Assembly (NCBI GenBank): GCA_945918815.1
Contig: CAMEIU010000152.1
Span: 1-5,175 of the forward strand
Direction: 5' to 3'
Origin: an uncultured Clostridia bacterium
Lineage (GTDB): Bacteria; Bacillota; Clostridia; Oscillospirales; Oscillospiraceae
DNA length: 5,175 nt
Shown: in pieces, positions 1 through 5,175 of the stretch
How positions within the stretch are numbered: the first letter of the stretch is position 1
Layout: each line of letters starts with the position of its first letter
The notes under the pieces: model-generated
Told to the model about the DNA's origin: nothing
Database searches by the model: none
The model's input: only the letters and a program-made list of their open reading frames with translations
Position numbers and translations under genes: made by a program

Positions 1-1976
1 GCGGCAAGACCACCCTGTTCAACCAGCTCACCGGCGCCAACCAGCACGTGGGCAACTTTCCCGGCGTCACCGTGGACCGGAAGGACGGCGCCATCCGGGG
101 CCACGGCAACACCCTGGTGACGGACCTGCCCGGCATCTATTCCATGTCGCCCTACAGCAGCGAGGAATTGGTGACCCGGCAGTTTTTGCTGGAGGAAAAG
201 CCCAAAGGCATCATCAACATTGTGGACGCTACCAACATCGAGCGGAACCTGTACCTGACCATGCAGCTCATGGAGCTGGGAATCCCCATGGTATTAGCTT
301 TGAATATGATGGACGAGGTCCGGGAAAACGGCGGCTCCATCCGGGTCAACGAGATGGAGCAGATGCTGGGCATCCCCGTGGTGCCCATCTCCGCCGCCAA
401 GAACGAGGGCATCTCTGAATTGGTGGACCATGTTCTCCATGTGGCACAAAACCAGGAGCGGCCCGGACGGCAGGACTTCTGCGATCCTCTGGACCACGAC
501 GGCGCGGTCCACCGCTGCCTCCACGCCATCATGCATCTGATTGACGACCATGCCCGCCGGGCGCAGATTCCCGTGCGCTTCGCCGCCAGCAAGCTGGCCG
601 AGGGCGACCAACAGATTCTCGAGCGGCTCCACCTGGACCAGAACGAGCAGGAGATGCTGGAGCATATCATCCAGCAGATGGAGCAGGAGCGGGGCATGGA
701 CCGGGCCGCCGCCATCGCCGACATGCGCTTCAAGTTCATCGAGGACGTGTGCCGCGAGACCGTGGTGAAGCCCCGGGAGAGCAAGGGCCACATCCGCAGC
801 GAGAAAATCGACCGGTTCCTGACCGGCAAATACACGGCCATCCCGGCCTTTGTGGGCATCATGGGCCTGGTGTTCTGGCTGACCTTCGGCGTCATCGGCG
901 CGTGGCTCCAGGAGCTGCTGGACATGGGCATCACGGCCCTGACGGACCTGGTGGACCGGGGCCTGACGGCCTTTGAGATCAACCCGGTGGTCCACTCCCT
1001 GGTCATCGACGGTATTTTCACCGGCGTGGGCAGCGTGCTGAGCTTCCTGCCGGTGATCGTGACGTTGTTCTTCTTCCTGTCCATTCTGGAGGACAGCGGC
1101 TATATGGCCCGGGTGGCCTTCGTCATGGATAAACTCTTACGGAAGCTGGGCCTCTCCGGCCGCAGCATCGTGCCCATGCTCATCGGCTTCGGCTGCACGG
1201 TGCCCGGCGTCATGGCCACCCGGACCCTGCCCTCCGACCGGGACCGGAAGATGACCATTCTTCTGACGCCCTTCATGAGCTGCTCGGCCAAGGTGCCCAT
1301 CTACGCCTTCCTGGCGGCGGCCTTCTTCCCGGAGCATGGGGCGTTGGTCATGATCATTCTCTATTTTACCGGAATTCTGGTGGGCATCCTGACGGCTCTG
1401 CTGCTGCGGGGCAGCCTGTTCCGGGGCGAGCCGGTGCCCTTCGTCATGGAGCTGCCCAACTACCGGATGCCCGGCGTGAAAAACGTGGCGCAGCTTCTGT
1501 GGGAGAAGGCCAAGGACTTCCTGACCCGGGCCTTCACGGTGATCTTCGTGGCGACCATCGTCATCTGGTTCCTGCAGACCTTTGATATCCGCCTGAACGT
1601 GGTGACGGACTCCCAGAAAAGCCTGCTGGCCATGGTGGCGGGCGTCATCGCGCCGGTGTTCAAGCCCCTGGGCTTCGGCAACTGGCAGATCTCCACGGCC
1701 CTCATCACCGGCTTTATGGCCAAGGAGAGCGTGGTCTCCACTCTGAATGTCCTCATCGGTGCGGAGACGGCGTTGACCGCCTTCCTGACCCCCTTGAGCG
1801 CCGCCAGCCTGCTGGTGTTTACCCTGCTGTATACGCCCTGTGTGGCTGCCATTTCCTCCGTCAAGCGGGAGATGGGCGGCAAATGGGCCGTGGCCATGGT
1901 CGTCGGCCAATGCGTTATCGCCTGGATCGCCGCATTGCTGGTACATACGGCGGGACTGCTGCTGGGACTTGTATGA
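1..1976 (+). CDS. feoB: FeoB ferrous iron transporter, 5' truncated by window edge
   Basis: FeoB is the inner-membrane Fe2+ uptake protein, with an N-terminal G domain joined to a polytopic channel domain. The frame is open from base 3, and 657 residues are visible before the TGA at 1974-1976. It begins with GKTT, the end of the P-loop, so only about a dozen N-terminal residues should be missing; the GTG at 48 is internal, not the start. The other G motifs follow: the G2 threonine in GNFPGVT, DLPG (123-134), NMMD (303-314) and ISAAK (G5). A charged helical region to about base 800 fits the GDI-like/linker part. The membrane part, from about base 830, has the first Gate motif with GCTVPG (Cys codon 1194-1196), then MSCSAKVP (Cys codon 1281-1283). 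A later Gate-like region ends with YTPCVAAISSVKRE. The gene is complete at its 3' end, with no frameshift. Any feoA upstream is outside the window. Identification is very secure. Confidence 0.97.
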   Translation, partial: GKTTLFNQLTGANQHVGNFPGVTVDRKDGAIRGHGNTLVTDLPGIYSMSPYSSEELVTRQFLLEEKPKGIINIVDATNIERNLYLTMQLMELGIPMVLALNMMDEVRENGGSIRVNEMEQMLGIPVVPISAAKNEGISELVDHVLHVAQNQERPGRQDFCDPLDHDGAVHRCLHAIMHLIDDHARRAQIPVRFAASKLAEGDQQILERLHLDQNEQEMLEHIIQQMEQERGMDRAAAIADMRFKFIEDVCRETVVKPRESKGHIRSEKIDRFLTGKYTAIPAFVGIMGLVFWLTFGVIGAWLQELLDMGITALTDLVDRGLTAFEINPVVHSLVIDGIFTGVGSVLSFLPVIVTLFFFLSILEDSGYMARVAFVMDKLLRKLGLSGRSIVPMLIGFGCTVPGVMATRTLPSDRDRKMTILLTPFMSCSAKVPIYAFLAAAFFPEHGALVMIILYFTGILVGILTALLLRGSLFRGEPVPFVMELPNYRMPGVKNVAQLLWEKAKDFLTRAFTVIFVATIVIWFLQTFDIRLNVVTDSQKSLLAMVAGVIAPVFKPLGFGNWQISTALITGFMAKESVVSTLNVLIGAETALTAFLTPLSAASLLVFTLLYTPCVAAISSVKREMGGKWAVAMVVGQCVIAWIAALLVHTAGLLLGLV

Positions 1977-1997
1977 TCTGAATCTTGGAAATATGAT

Positions 1998-2062
1998 CGT
2001 AGGGGCGACCCTTGCGGTCGCCCGCACTGAGCAGACGGGCGACCGCAAGGGTCGCCCCTACG
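1998..2062. repeat. REPIN-like palindromic element, perfect 27-bp inverted repeat
   Basis: The arms 1998-2024 and 2036-2062 are exact reverse complements around an 11-nt loop. Each arm is itself a hairpin, GGGCGACC-CTTGC-GGTCGCCC in the left arm (2003-2023) and the mirrored form in the right (2037-2057). The element is therefore two REP-type palindromes in opposite orientation, the arrangement called a REPIN. The ends read CGTAGGGG and CCCCTACG. I recall GTAGGGGCGACC repeats as common between genes in Oscillospiraceae, but copy number cannot be tested here. The element occupies most of the convergent gap and runs 3 bp into the end of the minus-strand gene, including its stop codon. Confidence 0.85.
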
Positions 2063-2069
2063 GTTTTTT
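1998..2069 (+). terminator. Rho-independent terminator of feoB formed by the repeat
   Basis: The 27-bp GC-rich stem begins 21 bases after the feoB stop codon. It is followed, one base after the stem, by TTTTTT (2064-2069), the classic intrinsic terminator layout on the plus strand. On the minus strand the same hairpin is followed by an AT-rich stretch (ATCATATTT) without a real U-run, so it would be at best a weak terminator for the converging PLP gene. The six T residues lie inside that gene's coding region, where they encode part of its last lysines. Confidence 0.8.
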
Positions 2070-3173
2070 GCTATTCCTTTCATGATCCGATTTCAGTCCC
2101 GCGCCGCACATGGTGATGACGCATTCATCGGGGCGGCCATAGAGCTCGCAGTACCGGAGATACGCGGCGTAGTTGGCGGCGGTGGTGTGTTCGCAATAGA
2201 CGCCCTTGGAAGCGAGATACGCCCGGGCCTCCAGGATCCGGTCCTCCGGCGCGTGAACGAAGCGGACCTGGTATTGCCTGACATAGCAGAGAATTTCCTC
2301 TCCCCGCATGGGCTTTCCGATGGCGATGCCCTCGGCCATGGTGGGGGTGGGCTTGACATCCGCCGGCTGGTCCAGGCCCTGTTCCGCCGCCCGGAGCAGG
2401 GGATCGCAGCGTTCGCTCTGGACCGCGATGATCTGGGGCATCCGGTCGATGCACCCGGCGGCCAGCAGCTCTTCCAGAGCGTGGACGGCGCCCAGGAACA
2501 GGGTTCCGTTGCCCACGGGAATCACCAGATGGGACGGAATCCGGCCCAGCTGTTCATAGAGCTCATAGACGTAGGTCTTGGTTCCCTCATAGAAGAAGGG
2601 ATTGTAGACATGGTTGGCGTAGTATTTGCCCTCCTGCCGGACCTTGGCGCGGCAGACGTCAGCACAGTGGTCCCGGCTGCCGGGCACCACGGTGCAGACC
2701 GCCCCGTGGGCGCGGATCATGTCGATCTTTTTCGGCGAGGTTCCCTCCGGCACGAAGATCTCACAGCGGATGCCTGCCCGGCCGCAGTAGGCCGCCACGC
2801 TGTTGCCGGCGTTGCCGCTGCTGTCCTGGACCACATCCGTCACGCCGATGGCCTTGCAATGGGCGATCAGCGCCGCCGCGCCCCGGTCCTTGTAGGAGAG
2901 GGTGGGCATATAGTAGTCCATTTTCAGAAGAACGCCCGGGTCCAGCGACACCACCGGCGTCATACCCTCGCCCAGGGTGATGTCCCGCCAGCTCTCGTCC
3001 TCCAACGCCATGAAAGCCCGGTAGCGGAACATGCTCCACTGGCTCCGGTCAATCTTGTTCCGGTCAAAGGCCGGAGCCTGAAAATCCAGATCCCACAGGC
3101 CGCCGCACTCGCACTGGGCTGCCCGGGTGGATGCCGGGACCCGCTTGCCGCATTTGGAACAGATGAAATCCAT
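2058..3173 (-). CDS. PLP-dependent enzyme, threonine synthase-like, with N-terminal zinc ribbon
   Basis: This is a complete 371-residue fold-type II PLP enzyme. It opens with a likely zinc ribbon, CSKC (C5, C8) and CEC (C21, C23), as in archaeal/plant-type threonine synthases. SYKDRG at 93-98 carries the expected Schiff-base lysine, K95. DSSGNAGNS (117-125) is the asparagine-containing substrate loop, PVGNGT (219-224) the glycine-rich phosphate-binding loop, and FFYEGTKT (193-200), AEGIAIGKP (280-288) and CGAGLK (356-361) match late threonine synthase family motifs. Threonine synthase converts O-phosphohomoserine to threonine. However, DSSGNAGNS and SYKDRG differ from the usual STGNTSAS and SFKDRG, so another beta-elimination or beta-replacement activity is possible and no symbol is given. 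The ATG at 3173 is set by a good ribosome site and promoter. Translation ends at TAG (2060-2058) inside the palindromic repeat, giving the tail HERNSKKP. No neighbouring hom or thrB gene is visible to support a threonine pathway role. Confidence 0.9.
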   Translation of the reverse strand: MDFICSKCGKRVPASTRAAQCECGGLWDLDFQAPAFDRNKIDRSQWSMFRYRAFMALEDESWRDITLGEGMTPVVSLDPGVLLKMDYYMPTLSYKDRGAAALIAHCKAIGVTDVVQDSSGNAGNSVAAYCGRAGIRCEIFVPEGTSPKKIDMIRAHGAVCTVVPGSRDHCADVCRAKVRQEGKYYANHVYNPFFYEGTKTYVYELYEQLGRIPSHLVIPVGNGTLFLGAVHALEELLAAGCIDRMPQIIAVQSERCDPLLRAAEQGLDQPADVKPTPTMAEGIAIGKPMRGEEILCYVRQYQVRFVHAPEDRILEARAYLASKGVYCEHTTAANYAAYLRYCELYGRPDECVITMCGAGLKSDHERNSKKP

Positions 3174-3180
3174 ACAAAAC

Positions 3181-3186
3181 CCTCCC
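3181..3186 (-). promoter_or_regulatory. Ribosome binding site of the PLP enzyme gene
   Basis: On the minus strand GGGAGG lies 7 nt before the ATG at 3173-3171. This strong Shine-Dalgarno match places the zinc-ribbon cysteines at the very N-terminus and fixes the start. Confidence 0.85.
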
Positions 3187-3202
3187 GCAAAATTCTGATT
3201 TG

Positions 3203-3231
3203 AGTATATAAAAATCGGAGAGCATTGTCAA
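3203..3231 (-). promoter_or_regulatory. SigA-type promoter of the PLP enzyme gene
   Basis: Reading the minus strand, a perfect -35 box TTGACA (3231-3226) is followed by a 17-bp spacer and the -10 box TATACT (3208-3203), one mismatch from consensus. Transcription would start near 3196, leaving a leader of only about 20-25 nt before the ATG. That leaves no room for a riboswitch or attenuator, so any control should act at this promoter. Confidence 0.82.
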
Positions 3232-3272
3232 TCCTACCCCATGCGAGTGAGACAGGATGCGGAAGACGCCAT

Positions 3273-3362
3273 TGTAGGGCACGGCCACTGGACGTGCCGC
3301 ATGGAGGCAGCCGATTCCGGGACCTAACTGCCAAACGGCGCGTCGGGTCGCCGCGCCCTACA
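3273..3362. repeat. Second REPIN-like element, same ends with different stems
   Basis: The ends TGTAGGGC (3273-3280) and GCCCTACA (3355-3362) are exact 8-bp inverted repeats. Each half carries its own hairpin: GGCACG-N9-CGTGCC (3278-3298) and GGCGCG-N9-CGCGCC (3337-3357). A further 5-bp pair GGCAG/CTGCC (3306-3310, 3328-3332) lies inside. The GTAGGG ends and the two-hairpin layout match the element at 1998-2062, and GGGTCGCC (3345-3352) is also found there (2049-2056). The stems otherwise differ. No poly-T follows, so it is not an obvious terminator. It sits in the divergent gap, outside both core promoters. Confidence 0.65.
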
Positions 3363-3395
3363 TCCCACATGTGCATATTTCGAGGCGATTTGAGG

Positions 3396-3418
3396 ACGTG
3401 TCCACGTTATATGGACAC
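3396..3418. other. Overlapping small dyads of unknown role
   Basis: Two mutually exclusive inverted repeats overlap: ACGTG-TC-CACGT (3396-3407) and GTGTCCA-N7-TGGACAC (3398-3418). They lie about 85-110 bp upstream of the gltB -35 box. They could be a protein-binding site or the edge of the neighbouring repeat. I see no T-run after them and do not call a terminator. Confidence 0.3.
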
Positions 3419-3445
3419 TTGTCATTATTGCAGAAAATTTTTCAG

Positions 3446-3461
3446 CTTAAACCGGTTTAGC
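3446..3461. promoter_or_regulatory. Candidate operator: 12-bp perfect palindrome upstream of gltB
   Basis: TAAACCGGTTTA (3448-3459) is a perfect palindrome with a central CG step. Flanking GCT and GC extend it with a single unpaired T. This form, A/T-rich half-sites around a central CG, is typical of LacI/GalR-family operators. The centre is about 85 bp upstream of the predicted gltB start of transcription and far from the PLP gene promoter, so gltB is the likelier target. An adjoining 6-bp hairpin, TAGCAT-GTGCG-ATGCTA (3458-3474), shares its right edge. No regulator gene is present in the window. Confidence 0.4.
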
Positions 3462-3503
3462 ATGTGCGATGCTACAAAAGTTCGGGAAATGGGGAAACGC
3501 TGT

Positions 3504-3532
3504 TTGATTCCCGTAGGATATGGCATTATAAT
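3504..3532 (+). promoter_or_regulatory. SigA-type promoter of gltB
   Basis: The -35 box TTGATT (3504-3509) and a perfect -10 box TATAAT (3527-3532) are separated by exactly 17 bp. Transcription should begin near 3539, giving a leader of about 35 nt. The -10 box is flanked by the inverted pair GGCAT/ATGCC (3522-3526, 3533-3537). The -35 box lies within TTGATTC (3504-3510), which has an inverted partner GAATCAA at 3544-3550. Either pair could be where a regulator acts. Confidence 0.82.
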
Positions 3533-3560
3533 ATGCCTCAAACGAATCAATTCCCAACTT

Positions 3561-3567
3561 GAGGTGA
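3561..3567 (+). promoter_or_regulatory. Ribosome binding site of gltB
   Basis: GAGGTGA is followed by a 6-nt spacer and the ATG at 3574. This fixes a start that gives a 15-residue propeptide before the catalytic cysteine. Its GAGG is part of TTGAGG (3559-3564), which is complementary to CCTCAA at 3536-3541, close to the predicted transcript start. Confidence 0.85.
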
Positions 3568-3573
3568 TTTCAC

Positions 3574-5175
3574 ATGGAGAAGCGGCGTTTGGATTATTCC
3601 AAGATGGAGCACGACGCCTGCGGCATCGGGGCCATCGTCAGCATCGACGGCGTCATGACCCACAAGACCGTGGACGACGCGTTGAAGATCGTGGAAAAGC
3701 TGGAGCATCGGGCCGGAAAGGACGCGGCCGGGGAGACCGGCGACGGCGTGGGCATTCTGCTCCAGATTTCCCATAGATTCTTTCAGAAGGCCGCGGCGGC
3801 CCTGGGCATTTCCCTGGATGGTCCCCGGGACTACGCCGTGGGCATGTTTTTCCTGCCCAACGAGACCTTGAAGCGCAACCAGGCAAAAAAGCGGCTGGAG
3901 ATCATCACCCAGAAGGAGGGCATGGAGTTCCTGGGCTGGCGGGACGTACCGACCCAGCCGGAGATTCTGGGCCAAAAGGCCCGGGACTGCATGCCCTACA
4001 TCGCCCAGTGCTTCGTGCGGCGGCCCAAGAACGTGGCCCAGGGCCTGGACTTCGACCGGAAGCTGTACATCGTCCACCGGGAGTTTGAGCAGAGCAATGA
4101 GAACACCTATGTGGCCTCCTTCTCCAGCCGGACCATTGTCTACAAGGGCATGTTCCTGGTGGGCCAGCTCAGGAACTTCTATCTGGATTTGCAGGATGAG
4201 GATTATGATTCCGCCATCGCCTTGGTCCACTCCCGCTTCTCCACCAACACCACTCCCAGCTGGGAGCGGGCCCATCCCAACCGGCTGATTCTCCACAACG
4301 GCGAGATCAACACCATCCGCGGCAACGCCGACCGGATGCTCTCCCGGGAGGAGACCATGTCCTCCCCCCTGATGCAGGCGGCGGCGGACCGGATTCTGCC
4401 GGTGATCAACAACGCCGGGTCCGACTCCGCCATGCTGGACAACACCCTGGAATTTATGATGATGAACGGCATGGACCTGCCCCTGGCCATGATGGTGCTG
4501 ATCCCCGAAGCCTGGAACCACAACAAGAATCTGGACCGGGAACGGCGGGACATGTATCACTACTATGCCACCATGATGGAGCCCTGGGACGGCCCGGCCT
4601 CCATTCTGTTCTCCGACGGCGACCTGGTGGGGGCCTTGCTGGACCGCAACGGCCTGCGGCCCTCCCGGTACTATGTGACCAGCGACAACTATCTGATTCT
4701 GTCCTCCGAGGTGGGTGTCCTGGACGTGGACCCCACCATGGTGGTGAAGAAGGACCGGGTGCGGCCCGGCAAGATGCTTCTGGTGGACACCAAGTCCAAA
4801 AAAATCATCGACGACGCGGATTTAAAGCACTACTACGCCGCCCGCCGTCCCTACGGCGAGTGGCTGGACCAGAATCTCATCTATTTGAAGGACCTGCCCG
4901 TGCCCAACAAGAAGGTGGAGAGCCTCACGGACCGGCAGCGGGAGCGGCTGCAAAACGCCTTTGCCTACTCCTATGAGGACCTGACCAATGTGATCCTGCC
5001 CATGGCCCAGAACGGCGCGGAGCCCACGGCCGCCATGGGCGTGGACGTGCCCCTGGCGGTCCTGTCGGAAAAGCACCAGCCTCTGTTCCGCTATTTCAAG
5101 CAGACCTTCGCCCAGGTCACCAATCCGCCCATCGACGCCATCCGGGAGGAAAGCGTCACCGACACCACGGTCTTC
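3574..5175 (+). CDS. gltB: Glutamate synthase large subunit, 3' truncated by window edge
   Basis: GltB transfers the amide nitrogen of glutamine to 2-oxoglutarate, making two glutamates in the cytosol. The window holds the first 534 codons of a protein usually near 1,500 residues. The N-terminal class II glutaminase domain has the nucleophile C16 in HDACGIG, exposed in the family by removing the short propeptide (here 15 residues). It also has HSRFSTNT (219-226) with W230, HNGEINT (241-247) forming the oxyanion and glutamine site, GSDS (282-285) and DRNGLRPSR (357-365). From about residue 465, AFAYSYEDL, PMAQNGAEP and VTNPPIDAIREE begin the central domain. The FMN-binding synthase domain, the 3Fe-4S cysteines and the C-terminal beta-helix lie beyond the edge. 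Codons are intact throughout. The promoter and ribosome site just upstream make this the first gene of its unit; a gltD partner, if present, would be further right. Confidence 0.96.
   Translation, partial: MEKRRLDYSKMEHDACGIGAIVSIDGVMTHKTVDDALKIVEKLEHRAGKDAAGETGDGVGILLQISHRFFQKAAAALGISLDGPRDYAVGMFFLPNETLKRNQAKKRLEIITQKEGMEFLGWRDVPTQPEILGQKARDCMPYIAQCFVRRPKNVAQGLDFDRKLYIVHREFEQSNENTYVASFSSRTIVYKGMFLVGQLRNFYLDLQDEDYDSAIALVHSRFSTNTTPSWERAHPNRLILHNGEINTIRGNADRMLSREETMSSPLMQAAADRILPVINNAGSDSAMLDNTLEFMMMNGMDLPLAMMVLIPEAWNHNKNLDRERRDMYHYYATMMEPWDGPASILFSDGDLVGALLDRNGLRPSRYYVTSDNYLILSSEVGVLDVDPTMVVKKDRVRPGKMLLVDTKSKKIIDDADLKHYYAARRPYGEWLDQNLIYLKDLPVPNKKVESLTDRQRERLQNAFAYSYEDLTNVILPMAQNGAEPTAAMGVDVPLAVLSEKHQPLFRYFKQTFAQVTNPPIDAIREESVTDTTVF

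Larger units (their letters stand above)
3174..3573. other. Divergent intergenic region between the PLP enzyme gene and gltB
   Basis: This 400-bp stretch contains no credible gene. It is visibly more AT-rich than the flanking genes, apart from the GC-rich repeat in its middle. From left to right it holds the PLP gene's ribosome site and promoter (3181-3231), a REPIN-like element (3273-3362), a group of dyads (3396-3474), the gltB promoter (3504-3532) and the gltB leader and ribosome site (3539-3573). The two promoters face away from each other and are about 270 bp apart. An open plus-strand frame crosses part of the region but has no good ribosome site and continues out of frame into gltB. 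Confidence 0.8.

Noticed and set aside
48..50. GTG as the start codon of feoB
   Set aside because: The same frame continues upstream to base 3 with GKTTLFNQLTG, the P-loop and following helix of the FeoB G domain. The gene is cut by the window edge rather than starting here.
1998..2062. CRISPR repeat or attachment site
   Set aside because: There are only two inverted arms with an 11-nt loop, no direct-repeat and spacer series, no cas genes and no integrase. A REPIN-like repeat acting as a terminator explains it.
2082..3203. A 373-codon open frame on the plus strand opposite the PLP enzyme gene
   Set aside because: It mirrors the real gene and is rich in Ala, Gly, Val, His and Asp runs, as expected from the complement of GC-rich codons. 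It has no recognisable motif or ribosome site, while the opposite strand encodes a clear enzyme.
3539..3573. Riboswitch or T-box in the gltB leader
   Set aside because: The predicted leader is only about 35 nt, too short for a known aptamer, and no terminator-antiterminator pair is visible.
3225..3776. A 183-codon plus-strand frame across the intergenic region into gltB
   Set aside because: It runs through a repeat and a promoter, lacks a proper ribosome site, and overlaps gltB out of frame for about 200 bases with Arg-rich shadow sequence.
3547..4560. A 337-codon minus-strand frame opposite gltB
   Set aside because: The plus strand encodes unmistakable glutamate synthase motifs throughout. 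The antisense product is low-complexity and rich in Gly, His, Val and Gln, with no family resemblance.

Overview
The window is ordinary chromosomal DNA, probably from a high-GC member of the Clostridia, most likely Oscillospiraceae (relatives of Oscillibacter, Flavonifractor or Lawsonibacter). This rests on three things: GC-rich codon use with strong AGGAGG-like ribosome binding sites and SigA-type promoters, protein sequences of Firmicutes type, and a GTAGGGGCGACC palindromic repeat that I associate from memory with that group. No database search was possible, so the taxonomy is an inference.

Layout. Bases 1-1976 (+) hold nearly all of feoB, the ferrous-iron transporter; the window opens inside its P-loop. 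An 81-bp convergent gap follows. It is largely filled by a perfect 27-bp inverted repeat (1998-2062) that, with six T residues after it, forms a terminator for feoB. The converging minus-strand gene (3173 to 2058) encodes a 371-residue PLP enzyme of the threonine synthase-like group with an N-terminal zinc ribbon, and its stop codon lies inside the repeat. Bases 3174-3573 are a 400-bp divergent intergenic region. They hold a near-consensus promoter for the PLP gene (TTGACA, 17 bp, TATACT), a second repeat with the same ends (3273-3362), several dyads including a 12-bp perfect palindrome, and a near-consensus promoter for the next gene (TTGATT, 17 bp, TATAAT). From 3574 to the right edge runs the first 534 codons of gltB, the glutamate synthase large subunit.

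How the genes relate. The three genes are separate transcription units. feoB imports iron. GltB needs an iron-sulfur cluster and supplies glutamate, and the PLP enzyme probably acts in amino-acid metabolism, but nothing in the sequence shows co-regulation. I see no undescribed multi-gene system. The most interesting features are the two repeats, which share ends and architecture but have different, still-paired stems, the stop codon supplied by one of them, and the dyads upstream of gltB.
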